Assembly: GCF_005222205.1 (NCBI RefSeq)
Contig: NZ_CP032345.1
Location: forward strand, 127,001-191,000
Direction: 5' to 3'
Source: Azospirillum brasilense
Lineage (GTDB): Bacteria; Pseudomonadota; Alphaproteobacteria; Azospirillales; Azospirillaceae
DNA length: 64,000 nt
Part shown: piece after piece, positions 7,801 through 15,824 of the stretch
How the letters are laid out: the number at the start of each line of letters is the position of its first letter
How positions within the stretch are numbered: position 1 is the stretch's first letter
Position numbers and translations under genes: made by a program
The notes under the pieces: model-generated
What the model saw: the letters and a program-made list of their open reading frames with translations, nothing else
Database searches by the model: none
What the model was told of the DNA's origin: nothing

Positions 7801-8246
7801 CAAGACATCACCTCGTGTTGACGGCCGATCGGCGCGGGGGTGCTCGGGCGCCCCGTGAAACGTCACCGGCACGGGGAGCGTTCCTTGCGGTAGATGGTTA
7901 CGGCAGCGGCGCATGCGAACGCCTCGGCTCCGCCTCGCGCGGGCGCGTTCGGGTTATCCCCATTTTCTGTGGATAACTTTGTGGATGAGTCCCCAAGCCT
8001 GTTGGAGTGGCGATATCTTGCCGTCATGCCCCCAAATTGGGCATGGTCATCGCGAGGCGAAACCATTGGATACACTGCAAATCGTCAGTGTCGTACCGCA
8101 ACCAAAGGCTTCATGTCCCCTTTGCCTACGACAAAAAGGATATGGGGATAACTGTGTTGACCGTTTGGGAATCGGAAGCGCGTCCGGTGGCGGGAATCCA
8201 CCGACGGCGCTCATCGATCGGGACGATGTGCTGTTTCAAAGGAAGG
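7801..8246. other. Gene-free stretch with DnaA-box-like 9-mers
   Basis: About 445 bases without a convincing gene. It holds TTATCCCCA (7953-7961), a perfect TGTGGATAA (7967-7975), TGTGGATGA (7979-7987) and TGGGGATAA (8143-8151), all matching the DnaA box TTATNCACA or its complement with zero to one mismatch. The rest is unremarkable. Candidate roles are replication origin, DnaA titration site or regulatory cluster. Confidence 0.45.
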
Positions 8247-8323
8247 TGGCGACCCCAGCAGGATTCGAACCTGCGACCTATCGCTTAGAAGGCGATTGCT
8301 CTATCCAACTGAGCTATGGGGCC
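8247..8323 (-). tRNA. tRNA-Arg (anticodon TCT)
   Basis: Complete cloverleaf on the minus strand. The acceptor stem is GGCCCCA with TGGGGTC (one G-U pair), the D-loop region is AGCTCAGTTGGATAGAGC, the anticodon stem ATCGC/GCGAT encloses the loop CTTCTAA and the T arm contains GGTTCGAATCC. The CCA end is encoded (8247-8249). Confidence 0.97.
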
Positions 8324-8333
8324 CCGGTCCGGC

Positions 8334-8630
8334 TCAGAAGCGCGGACGGTCCATGCGGAAATTGTCGGCGTAGTTGCGCGGGCGGACGCGGCGGACCGGC
8401 GCATCCTGGACCGTGTAGTCCCAGCCCTTGCGCTGGGCGAAGGCAACCGCCTCCTCGGACGTCTCGAAACCGATCCGCACCTGGTTCAACGTGTCGCCGG
8501 AGCTGATCCAGCCCATCAGCGGCTCCGGACGGCGCGGAGTCTCGATCTCGTACTCCAGAAGCCAACGATGCGTCTTGGCACGCCCGGACTGAGTGGCCGC
8601 TTTGCTCGGCTGGTAGATCCGGACCTTCAT
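8334..8630 (-). CDS. Complex I accessory subunit, NDUFS4-like (ETC complex I conserved region)
   Basis: 98-aa protein of the alphaproteobacterial family related to the mitochondrial NDUFS4/18-kDa accessory subunit of NADH:ubiquinone oxidoreductase. Recognisable segments are the N-terminal MKVRIYQPSKAATQSGRAKT, then HRWLLEYEIETPRRPEPLMG, WISSGDTLNQVRIGFETSEE and the C-terminal PRNYADNFRMDRPRF. It is expected at the peripheral arm of complex I on the cytoplasmic side. ATG at 8630 has AGGAG about ten bases upstream. It sits alone between two tRNA genes, away from any nuo operon, as is common for this gene. Confidence 0.88.
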   Translation of the reverse strand: MKVRIYQPSKAATQSGRAKTHRWLLEYEIETPRRPEPLMGWISSGDTLNQVRIGFETSEEAVAFAQRKGWDYTVQDAPVRRVRPRNYADNFRMDRPRF

Positions 8631-8679
8631 GACGCGGCATCTCCTCTGATACGTGCGTGGTGCATCGTTCGAATTTCGT

Positions 8680-8757
8680 TGGTCGGGGCGCCCGGATTCG
8701 AACCGGGGGCCTCCAGTACCCAAAACTGGCGCGCTGACCAGACTGCGCTACGCCCCG
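8680..8757 (-). tRNA. tRNA-Pro (anticodon TGG)
   Basis: Complete cloverleaf on the minus strand. The acceptor stem is CGGGGCG with CGCCCCG, the anticodon stem CCAGT/ACTGG encloses loop TTTGGGT (anticodon TGG), the T arm contains GGTTCGAATCC and CCA is encoded (8680-8682). Confidence 0.97.
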
Positions 8758-8836
8758 ACGTCGCGCAGTGGAATACACGAACCCCGCGCGGACGGCAAGA
8801 CGCAGCCGCATCTATCCCGCAGGGTGGTGCTTCCGT

Positions 8837-9379
8837 ATGATGCCGCCCCTTTCGACAGCGTCGGCCGCCTTTTCCGTGAACACCCCGTCCATGCCGCCTT
8901 CCCGTCTCGCCCTCTTCGTCTCCGCGCTGGACGACACGCCCTCCGGCCGCGCCGCGGTGGCCTTGGCCGATGCCCTGCGACGGCGCGGCTGCGCGCTCGA
9001 TGTGGTGGCGCCGATGGGGGGTGGACCGTTGCGGGCGGCGCTGCATCCCGGCATCGGCCAGATCGATTTGGCCAAGCGCCACACCGCCGGTTCGGTCCTC
9101 GCTCTCGCGCGGATCGTCGCCGAGCGGCGGCCGGTCGGGCTGATCGGGGTGGGGACGGATGCCGGGCTCGTCGCCCTTGGCGCCGTTCGGCTGGCGCGGC
9201 AGGGCACGCCCGCGGCGGTGCTGGAGGAACCACCGTCGTCCGATGGCGTGTTGCGGCGCACCCTGCGGGGGTGGCTGCACCCGGGCGCCGCCGCAGTGGT
9301 GAGCGGTTCGACCACCGACCCCGAGGCGGCCGCCCGGCTCTTCCTGACCGCCTTCGGGTTTCCCGACGACCACCGTTAA
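8837..9379 (+). CDS. Hypothetical protein resembling a glycosyltransferase N-terminal domain
   Basis: About 180 aa; MMPPLSTASAAF opens the frame at 8837, and an internal ATG at 8891 (MPPSRLALFV) is also possible. From SRLALFVSALDDTPSGRAAVALADALRRRG the sequence has the beta-alpha pattern of the first Rossmann-like half of GT4-type glycosyltransferases (a Gly-rich loop followed by a helix rich in Ala/Arg). A GT-B C-terminal domain with an EX7E motif is lacking. It could be a truncated relic or a small stand-alone protein. There is no neighbour of related function; moderate confidence that it is coding. Confidence 0.5.
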   Translation: MMPPLSTASAAFSVNTPSMPPSRLALFVSALDDTPSGRAAVALADALRRRGCALDVVAPMGGGPLRAALHPGIGQIDLAKRHTAGSVLALARIVAERRPVGLIGVGTDAGLVALGAVRLARQGTPAAVLEEPPSSDGVLRRTLRGWLHPGAAAVVSGSTTDPEAAARLFLTAFGFPDDHR

Positions 9380-9392
9380 CGCGGCGGCGCCA

Positions 9393-9875
9393 TCACTTTG
9401 CTGTGCCGAACGCCGCGTGCGCCACACGGTCGCCCGGACGGATGCCCAGGCGCGCGCTCATGCCGCCGTTGATTTCCAGGATGCCTTTCACCGGACCGGC
9501 GGAGTTGACCGCGTCCAGCGATTGCGGCACGGCGTTGGCGTGGATGTTCACGATGCGGCCGTCGGCCCCGATGAAGATCATGTCGAGCGGGATCAGCGTG
9601 TTCTTCATCCAGAAGCTGGCCGGCTGCGGACGGTCGTAGGTGAACAGCATGCCGGCGTCGGCGGCCATCTTCTCACGGAACATCAGCCCCTGCGCCTGCT
9701 GCGCCGGGGTTTCCGCCAACTCCACGTCGAAGCGGTACTTGCCGCCGCCCGCCGTCTCGACTGTCAGGGTGGAGCGCGCGAAGCTCTCCAACGCCGTCGC
9801 CGGCAGGGCCGACAGCAGAATCGCGGCCCCCATCAGAAGCCCACCCAAGAGGCCACGCACAGCCCGTCCGATCAT
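9393..9875 (-). CDS. DUF192 family exported protein
   Basis: 160-aa protein with a signal peptide (MIGRAVRGLLGGLLMGAAIL...ALPATA) and a complete DUF192/COG1430 domain: VELAETPAQQAQGLMFRE, GMLFTYDRPQPASFWMKNT, PLDMIFIGADGRIVNIH and ILEINGGMSARLGIRPGD. The family is a small beta-barrel protein of unknown function, usually periplasmic. ATG at 9875 gives the cleaner signal peptide; a TTG at 9884 is better spaced from an AAGGA sequence. It converges with the preceding plus-strand gene with only 13 nt between the stops. Confidence 0.88.
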   Translation of the reverse strand: MIGRAVRGLLGGLLMGAAILLSALPATALESFARSTLTVETAGGGKYRFDVELAETPAQQAQGLMFREKMAADAGMLFTYDRPQPASFWMKNTLIPLDMIFIGADGRIVNIHANAVPQSLDAVNSAGPVKGILEINGGMSARLGIRPGDRVAHAAFGTAK

Positions 9876-9957
9876 CGCGACCAACCCATTCCTTGACGTT
9901 CAGAGCTTGGACGATGCCGCCGCGATGCGCGGCTGTCCAGCGGCCTCTTCGGCGGCG

Positions 9958-10512
9958 TTACGCCGCCGTCCGGTCGGTCGCGGTGGTGTAGATGTCCTTG
10001 GTCAACGGCTTGACCTGCTTGATCTGATAGCCGGGGCGGGCGCTGAAGCGGCGGATGGCGCGCTCCCCGGCTTCCCGGTCGCTTTCGGCCCAGACGAGAT
10101 AGTCGCGCCCGCGCGCCCACTCGACGGCCAAAGGGTGCAGCGCGTCGATCTCGCCGACCTGGGTGTTGACGACGGTCACCAGCCATTCCCGGTCGTTCGG
10201 ATTGCGCCGGTCGGTCAGAATCAGGAGCTGTGGCCGCTGCTTGGTCTGCGCCTCGGACAGGCGTCGCTGGATCTCCGACTGCTTGCGGCGCGCCTCCACC
10301 GTGTCGGCCATGCACTCGTCGATTTCCTTGGCGAGGTTCTCTTCCTCGCGCTGGAGTCTGCGGATCGTCGCTTCCAGCTTGCCGATGGTGTCCTTGGCGG
10401 CGCGCATGCGGCTGCGGCTCTGCGCCATCTGAGCATCGACCGCGAGGAGCACGTTGCCCAGCCACGCTCCGATGGCGATGATCCCGAGGATGATGAGGAA
10501 ATTGATCATCAT
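9958..10512 (-). CDS. Membrane-anchored coiled-coil protein A
   Basis: 184-aa protein with one N-terminal membrane helix (INFLIILGIIAIGAWLGNVLL). An acidic/basic heptad-rich coiled coil follows at about residues 30-88 (MAQSRSRMRAAKDTIGKLEA onwards). The C-terminal globular part of about 90 residues carries WLVTVVNTQVGEIDALHPLA and YLVWAESDREAGERAIRRF. No family is recognised. It overlaps the upstream gene by 4 bp, so the two are translationally coupled, and the C-terminal parts look related to each other. The likely topology is an anchored helix with a cytoplasmic or periplasmic coiled coil; which side is not decided by the sequence. Confidence 0.78.
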   Translation of the reverse strand: MMINFLIILGIIAIGAWLGNVLLAVDAQMAQSRSRMRAAKDTIGKLEATIRRLQREEENLAKEIDECMADTVEARRKQSEIQRRLSEAQTKQRPQLLILTDRRNPNDREWLVTVVNTQVGEIDALHPLAVEWARGRDYLVWAESDREAGERAIRRFSARPGYQIKQVKPLTKDIYTTATDRTAA

Positions 10513-11066
10513 GATGCGGGCGCCCTGATCCGGCCGGGGTTGGGGCGGCCCTGCGTCTTCTGGAACGTCTTGGTGAAGCCCATCTTGAACGGGAACGCCA
10601 CCTCGACGAGTTGTCTGGCCTCCTCCGCGTTGGATGCCCAGACCTCCGCCACGTTGGCGCAGCGCCAGATCGGGTTGACCTGGGACTTGTCCCCGCCGGA
10701 GGACGCCTTCTCCTGGGCGACGTTCACCAGGAACTTCGACAGGCCAGCCTGGGGATCGCCCACCTCATGCACGAACACCGGCGGCTGGAGGGCGATGTCC
10801 GCGATCGCCCGCTCCATCTTGCGGTTTTCGGTTTCCGCGCGGTGCTTCTCCGCGGACACCTGGTTGCGCCGCTGCACCTTGCCGTTCACCCGGTCCTGGA
10901 TTTCGTGGATCTCCGAATGAAGGACGTAGATGCGGTTCTCAAGCTGGCCGATGCCGGCCGAGCGGTGAAGGAATTCGGGCAGGAAGCGCTTCAGCATCAT
11001 GGCGACCGGGACGGCGGCCAGCATCATCGCGGCGATGGTCAGCAGGAGCAAGGTGGTGTTGGACAT
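10509..11066 (-). CDS. Membrane-anchored coiled-coil protein B
   Basis: 185-aa protein of the same layout as the gene it overlaps. A membrane helix (TTLLLLTIAAMMLAAVPVAMML) is followed by a coiled coil at about residues 38-88 (GQLENRIYVLHSEIHEIQDR onwards). The C-terminal domain has FLVNVAQEKASSGGDKSQVN, VWASNAEEARQLVEVAFPF and GFTKTFQK. The spacing of aromatic and Ala-Glu positions matches the C-terminus of the downstream gene, suggesting an ancient tandem duplication. Unknown function; a two-protein complex is a reasonable inference. Confidence 0.78.
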   Translation of the reverse strand: MSNTTLLLLTIAAMMLAAVPVAMMLKRFLPEFLHRSAGIGQLENRIYVLHSEIHEIQDRVNGKVQRRNQVSAEKHRAETENRKMERAIADIALQPPVFVHEVGDPQAGLSKFLVNVAQEKASSGGDKSQVNPIWRCANVAEVWASNAEEARQLVEVAFPFKMGFTKTFQKTQGRPNPGRIRAPAS

Positions 11067-11226
11067 CGGCGGCCTGCCCCCTCTCCTTCTCTGCGGCTTC
11101 CGGTCTCCGGCATGACGCGGATGGTCGGATCGGCCTGCGGACAGCGCGAGTCGCGCGAATCAGGCTGGCCGATTCGTCCCATTACGTCAACTGCGTGACA
11201 TACGTGAATGAAAAACTTTCCAAAGA

Positions 11227-12390
11227 TTATCCAGTACGGACCATCTTCGCAATTGCCGCAGCGGCAACGCGACGCACCTCGTCGCGCAGCGGGCCGGGAC
11301 GCGGCGCGTCGGCCAGGGTGGTGAACCAATGCTCGGGCGGGTTGCGCCCGGCAGCACGCGACCAGGAGAGCGCCCGCAGCACGCCTTCCGCCTCCGGCGT
11401 CGGCGGCACCGCCGGGTCGATGCCGTTCAGCACCGCCCAGATCCCCGCCCAGCAGCGCCCGACGGACCAGGGATTGTAGCCGCCGCCGCCAACCACCATC
11501 AGGCGCGGCGCCAGCCCCATCAGGGCGCGCACCGCCCGCCACAGCGCGCCGTTCGACAGCTCCAGCCGGCTCAGCGGGTCTTCGGCCAGCGCGTCGGCCC
11601 CGGTCTGGATGACCAGCGCCTGGGGGTGGAACGCCCTCCCCACCGGCAGGATCGCCGCCTCCAGAAGGTGATCCATCTCCGTGTCGTTGAACCCCGGCGG
11701 GACCGGCAGATTGAAGGCCAGAGCGCCGGGCCGATCCTCCGCCTTGCCGGTGAAGGGCCAGCGACCATCCTCGTGGACCGACAGGGTCAGCACGCGGTCG
11801 TCGTCGGCGAAGGCGTCCTCCACCCCGTCACCGTGGTGGGCGTCGAGGTCGACGTAGAGCACCCGGTCAATTCCGGAATCGAGCAGAGCCAGGATGCCCA
11901 GCACCGGGGCGTTGAGATAGCAGAAGCCGCTGGCCCGCCCGGGGCGGGCGTGGTGGGTGCCGCTGGCCGGGCTGTAGACAATGCCGGCGGGCACCTCCGC
12001 CAGCAGGCGCCCGGCCAGGATGGCGGCACCGGTGCTGATGGCCGGTCGGCGGTACATCTCCGGGAAGACGGGATTTTCCAACCGGCCGAGGTTGTAGCGC
12101 TCCCCCGTTTCGGCATCCACCCGCTGGTCCGCCTCCGCGCGGTGGAGGGCGGCGAGGTAGTCCGGGCTGTGGAAGCGCCCCAGCTCCTCCGGCGTCGCCA
12201 GCGGGCTGTCGCGGTAGACCGCGTCGGGCAGCCAGCCCATGGCGCGGCTGAGGTCGATGGCGGTGGACACCCGCGGGATGGCCAGCGGGTGCTTCGCGCC
12301 ATAGCTGGACCCCCGGTAGATCTCGCTGCCCAGAAACAGCGGGCGGCCGGGAAACATTGGCGGAGATTCGTTCGGAAAATCGGTCGGCAT
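11227..12390 (-). CDS. Histone deacetylase family (AcuC-like) hydrolase
   Basis: About 387 aa, zinc-dependent amidohydrolase of the arginase/deacetylase fold. Catalytic segments are SGTHHARPGRASGFCYLN (the His-His dyad), VLYVDLDAHHGDG (zinc ligand Asp and His), LVIQTGADALAEDPLSRL and the C-terminal VVGGGGYNP with the Gly-rich loop and Tyr region. The family removes acetyl groups from lysines (AcuC acts on acetyl-CoA synthetase) or from polyamines; the opening MFPGRPLFLGSEIYRGSSYG resembles AcuC. Start codons at 12420, 12390 and 12357 are possible and none has a strong RBS. No acs or acuB neighbour is present, so the substrate is unknown. Confidence 0.85.
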   Translation of the reverse strand: MPTDFPNESPPMFPGRPLFLGSEIYRGSSYGAKHPLAIPRVSTAIDLSRAMGWLPDAVYRDSPLATPEELGRFHSPDYLAALHRAEADQRVDAETGERYNLGRLENPVFPEMYRRPAISTGAAILAGRLLAEVPAGIVYSPASGTHHARPGRASGFCYLNAPVLGILALLDSGIDRVLYVDLDAHHGDGVEDAFADDDRVLTLSVHEDGRWPFTGKAEDRPGALAFNLPVPPGFNDTEMDHLLEAAILPVGRAFHPQALVIQTGADALAEDPLSRLELSNGALWRAVRALMGLAPRLMVVGGGGYNPWSVGRCWAGIWAVLNGIDPAVPPTPEAEGVLRALSWSRAAGRNPPEHWFTTLADAPRPGPLRDEVRRVAAAAIAKMVRTG

Positions 12391-12517
12391 GGGGTGGAGA
12401 GGTGGAGCCGCGACGCCCATCCGTCAACGTCTCGTGCAGAAGGCCCCTTGTCGTGACCGCGCGGCGATCTCTTTTCTTGAGGGGTATGGGCGAAAACATC
12501 CGCGGGGGAGGCTCGGC

Positions 12518-13276
12518 ATGGACGGTGCGTGGCGTCTGGCGGGGGTGGCCGTCGCGGTTCTTGTGGCCGGCGGAGCGGGTGCGCCGGTCCTGGCCGATAC
12601 GCCGGTCGATCTGGAACTGGTGCTGGCCGTGGACGTGTCCGGCAGCGTGGACGCGGAGGAAGGCCGTCTTCAGCGGGAAGGCTACGTCGCCGCCCTCACC
12701 GACCCAAAGGTCCAGGCGGCGATCCGCGGCGGTCCCTTCGGGCGCATCGCCGTCACCTACGTCGAATGGGCCGGCGACAGTTTCCAGCGCATCACCGTGC
12801 CCTGGACCCTGCTGAGCGACCACGGCAGCGTCGAGGCCTTCGCCTCCTCCATCGCGGAATCGCCCACGCTGAGCGCGCAATGGACGTCGATCAGCGCGGC
12901 CATCGACTTCAGCGCCCGCCTGTTCAACGACAACGGATTCGAAGGGACGCGGCGGGTCATCGACGTGTCGGGCGACGGGGTCAACAACCGCGGCCGCCCG
13001 GTGCAATGGGCGCGCGACGAGGCGGTCGCCGCCGGGATCACCATCAACGGCCTGCCGATCCTCAACGACCGGCCCAACCCCTGGGGCGGGGCGGCGCCGA
13101 CGAATCTCGACGGCTATTACGAGGAGCATGTGATCGGCGGGCCCGGCGCCTTCCTGGTCCCCGCCGTCAGCTTCGAGGCCTTCGCGGACGCCATCCTGAG
13201 CAAGCTCCTGCTGGAGATCTCCGGTCTTCCGCCCGACCCCGGCGCGGGCGGGCTCCGGGGCCTCGCCAGCCGTTAG
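12518..13276 (+). CDS. DUF1194 family exported protein with a von Willebrand A-like fold
   Basis: 252-aa protein with a signal peptide (MDGAWRLAGVAVAVLVAGGA...LA) and a DUF1194 domain. The MIDAS-like motif LVLAVDVSGSVDAEEG is at about residues 37-52, with VIDVSGDGVNNRGRP and ILSKLLLEI later in the chain. The family is a secreted VWA-type protein of unknown role, frequent in alphaproteobacteria. ATG at 12518 has GGGGAGG six bases upstream. It is divergent from the deacetylase gene with about 130 nt between starts. Confidence 0.85.
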   Translation: MDGAWRLAGVAVAVLVAGGAGAPVLADTPVDLELVLAVDVSGSVDAEEGRLQREGYVAALTDPKVQAAIRGGPFGRIAVTYVEWAGDSFQRITVPWTLLSDHGSVEAFASSIAESPTLSAQWTSISAAIDFSARLFNDNGFEGTRRVIDVSGDGVNNRGRPVQWARDEAVAAGITINGLPILNDRPNPWGGAAPTNLDGYYEEHVIGGPGAFLVPAVSFEAFADAILSKLLLEISGLPPDPGAGGLRGLASR

Positions 13277-13355
13277 CTGGATCGTTGCCAGATTGGTTCA
13301 ACAAACATTACCTATGGAAGGCCGGTCATCCGGTTCGAAACCTGCGAGCGAGACC

Positions 13356-14180
13356 ATGCCGATCAAGACGATCCTGCTGCACATGTCGAACGACGACCGC
13401 CACACCCTGCGTCTGGAGGCGGCCGCCATCCTCGCCAAACGCTTCTCCGCCTTTGTCGAGGTGCTGTTCGTCGCCACGCCGGTGTCCATGCCCGCCGCGG
13501 TGACCGGCCGCGCCGCGTCCTACGCCTACATCGCGGAGGCCACCGCCATCGCCCACGAGAAGGCGGAGCAGATCGAGCAGGAGGTTCGGCAGGCGCTGAA
13601 GGACTGCTCCTACTCCTGGACAATCGAGGAAGGTGACCATGTAGAACTGCTGGCCGCCCGCGCCGTCTACGCCGACCTTGCCGTGGTGACTCAGAGCCAT
13701 GACGACGAGCGTAGCGACCGGGTGGCGCTCCAGGTGCCGGACCGGCTGCCGCTGACCAGCCCCTGCCCCACCTTGGTCCTGCCCCATGCCGCACCGTCCG
13801 CCTCGGGGATCGGACGCCACGCGGTGGTCGCCTGGAAGAACACGCGGGAGTCCGGGCGCGCCGTTCGAAACGCCCTGCCGTTCCTGAAGGAGGCGGAGAA
13901 GGTCACGGTGGTCACCGTCGACCCGCCGGGCCACCGGCTCGACAGCGGACGCGACCTGATGATCTGGCTGGAGCGCCACAGCGTGCGCAGCCAGCATCAG
14001 GCGATCATCTTCAAGGGCGGTGACGTTGGCGACGTTTTGATCAGCGCCTGCCGCGAGCTGGGCGGCGATCTTCTGGTGATGGGGTCCTACGGCCATTCCC
14101 GCCTGCGGGAGATGGTGCTGGGCGGCGCCACCCGGACGGTGCTGGCGAAGCTGGAAGTGCCGGTTCTGATGTCCCACTGA
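13356..14180 (+). CDS. Universal stress protein with two UspA domains
   Basis: 274-aa protein. The second half carries a clear UspA nucleotide-binding signature: GGDLLVMGSYGHSRLREMVLGGATRTVLAKLEVPVLMSH. The first half (IKTILLHMSNDDRH, ADLAVVTQSHD and PCPTLVLPHA) is a degenerate copy that lacks the G-2X-G-9X-G(S/T) loop. Double-domain Usps with one ATP-binding half are common in alphaproteobacteria and act in general stress or oxygen-limited growth. ATG at 13356 fits the domain start; the upstream frame to 13293 has no support. Confidence 0.88.
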   Translation: MPIKTILLHMSNDDRHTLRLEAAAILAKRFSAFVEVLFVATPVSMPAAVTGRAASYAYIAEATAIAHEKAEQIEQEVRQALKDCSYSWTIEEGDHVELLAARAVYADLAVVTQSHDDERSDRVALQVPDRLPLTSPCPTLVLPHAAPSASGIGRHAVVAWKNTRESGRAVRNALPFLKEAEKVTVVTVDPPGHRLDSGRDLMIWLERHSVRSQHQAIIFKGGDVGDVLISACRELGGDLLVMGSYGHSRLREMVLGGATRTVLAKLEVPVLMSH

Positions 14181-14190
14181 CCGGCGAAGC

Positions 14191-14215
14191 GCCGGGCGGC
14201 GACGGGCCGCCCGGC
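14191..14215. terminator. GC-rich hairpin between convergent genes
   Basis: Perfect 10-bp arms (14191-14200 GCCGGGCGGC and 14206-14215 GCCGCCCGGC) with a 5-nt loop lie between the stops of the Usp gene and the convergent antiporter gene. There is no U tract on either side, so it is a possible bidirectional Rho-assisted end. Confidence 0.5.
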
Positions 14216-14237
14216 ATCGGTACCTGGAGTTTCGGAC

Positions 14238-15719
14238 CTAGAGGAAGAACACCCAGGTCACCAGGACGAACAGCGGCACCAGGATGCCGAAGGACCACAG
14301 CATATAGCCGAAGAAGCTCGGCATCGCCACGCCGCGCTCCTCGGCGATGGCCTTGACCATGAAGTTCGGCGCGTTGCCGATGTAGGTGTTGGCGCCCATG
14401 AACACCGCGCCCGCCGAAATGGCCGCCAGGGTCACCGCGAGATCGGTCATCAGCACCTGCGCGTCGCCGCCCGCGGTGTTGAAGAAGATCAGATAGGTCG
14501 GCGCGTTGTCGAGGAAGCTGGACAGGATGCCCGCCGCCCAGAAATAGGCCGCCGGGACCGGTTGGCCATCCTGGTTCACCGCCGCGATGATGGCGCCGAG
14601 CGCCCCGTCGGTGCCCGCCCGCAGGATGGCGATGGCCGGGATGATGGTCAGGAAGATCGCCGCGAACAGCTTCGCCACCTCCAGGATCGGCCCCCAGGTG
14701 AAGGCGTTCAGGCGGCGGCTGTGCGCGCTGGTCAGCGTCAACGACAGGCCGGTGATGACGAGGAGCAGCAGGTTGCTGACGATCGTCTCCAGCGGCACGT
14801 GGATGTGGTAGATCTCCACCCCCACCCCCGGATGCCAGACGCCGCTGAGCAGGACGGCACCGACGATGGCGACGAGCAGGAGCAGGTTGACCGCCCCCTC
14901 GATCCGCACCGGCTCCCGCTCGTGCACCCCCTCGATCAGCGGGTGCTTGCCGGGGTCCTTGGTGTGCAGGTAGAGGTCGACCACGAAATAGATCGCCAGC
15001 AGGCAGCCGGCCACCAGCATCATCGGCCAGAACAGGTGCACGGTCGGCCAGAAGAAGCTGACCCCCTTCAGGAAGCCCAGGAACAGCGGCGGATCGCCCA
15101 GCGGCGTCAGGGAGCCGCCGACGTTCGACACCAGGAAGATGAAGAAGACGATGGTGTGCACCTTGTGCCGCCGGTGCTCGTTGGCACGGATCAGCGGGCG
15201 GATCAGCAGCATCGAGGCGCCGGTGGTCCCCATCAGGCTCGCCAGCAGCGTGCCAAGCCCCAGCCCCAGCGTGTTCGCCAGCGGCGTCCCAACCAGGGTG
15301 CCGGCGATCCGCACGCCGCCCGCCACCGTGAAGAGGGCGGTCAGCAGCACGATGAAGGGGATGTATTCGAGAAGAAGGGTATGCAGCAGCTCGTAGGTGG
15401 CGAGCCCCGCCCCAAAGGTCAGCGCGAAGGGCATCAGGAAGGCGATGGCCCAGCCGGCGGCGACCTTGCCGAAATGATGGTGCCAGAAGGACGGCGCCAG
15501 CAGCGGCATCAGCGCGATGGACAGGAGAATCCCGGCGAAGGGAATCACCCAGAACACGCTCAGATCCCGCCCGTCGAGATGCGGAGCCCCCGCCGCTTCC
15601 GCCGCCAGGGCCAACCCCGGCAGTCCGGCGACGGCGAGGCCAGCCAGGGCGGCCAGGGGTACGGACAGTGAACGGGGGAGGCGGTGTCGGGTGGGTCGGG
15701 CGTCGGTCATAACACGCAT
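14238..15719 (-). CDS. NhaD-like sodium:proton antiporter (ion transporter superfamily)
   Basis: About 490 aa with a Gly/Ala-rich N-terminal signal-like segment and about 12 predicted membrane helices. Features of the NhaD/UIT9 group of the ion transporter superfamily are GTTGASMLLIRPLI, the paired FLVSNVGGSLTPLGDPPLFLG and, in the second repeat, ILSSFLDNAPTYLIFFNT and GANTYIGNAPNFMVKAIAEE. The conserved Asp/Asn hairpin motifs fit Na+/H+ exchange. ATG at 15719 or 15710 could be the start. A structured leader directly upstream may regulate it. It lies downstream of the TRAP genes on the same strand but after a 105-nt gap. Confidence 0.85.
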   Translation of the reverse strand: MRVMTDARPTRHRLPRSLSVPLAALAGLAVAGLPGLALAAEAAGAPHLDGRDLSVFWVIPFAGILLSIALMPLLAPSFWHHHFGKVAAGWAIAFLMPFALTFGAGLATYELLHTLLLEYIPFIVLLTALFTVAGGVRIAGTLVGTPLANTLGLGLGTLLASLMGTTGASMLLIRPLIRANEHRRHKVHTIVFFIFLVSNVGGSLTPLGDPPLFLGFLKGVSFFWPTVHLFWPMMLVAGCLLAIYFVVDLYLHTKDPGKHPLIEGVHEREPVRIEGAVNLLLLVAIVGAVLLSGVWHPGVGVEIYHIHVPLETIVSNLLLLVITGLSLTLTSAHSRRLNAFTWGPILEVAKLFAAIFLTIIPAIAILRAGTDGALGAIIAAVNQDGQPVPAAYFWAAGILSSFLDNAPTYLIFFNTAGGDAQVLMTDLAVTLAAISAGAVFMGANTYIGNAPNFMVKAIAEERGVAMPSFFGYMLWSFGILVPLFVLVTWVFFL

Positions 15720-15812
15720 TCATCTGTAATATCAGTTACCGAAGTATGCGTCTCCGAAAGGGCTAAGCCAAGCCGGATCGCCCCCACGAAATCACCTTAC
15801 CCGCCGTGCGTG
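15720..15812 (-). promoter_or_regulatory. Possible structured 5' leader (ion-responsive riboswitch candidate)
   Basis: On the minus strand the 93 bases before the antiporter gene contain several short helices: TCG/CGA around a G-run (15778-15790 region), GGCT/AGCC (15760-15774 region) and CGGAG/CTTCG (15739-15755 region), with unpaired purine-rich joints such as GGGTAAGG. Leaders of this size upstream of Na+/H+ antiporters include the nhaA-I motif, described as a Li+ riboswitch. The match is suggested by location and by general sequence resemblance from memory only; I could not verify the consensus. Confidence 0.4.
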
Positions 15813-15824
15813 AAAAACGTGTCT

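Noticed and set aside
7894..8506. Several open frames over the DnaA-box region and tRNA-Arg
   Set aside because: They cross a tRNA gene, have no ribosome binding site, no family resemblance and poor codon use.
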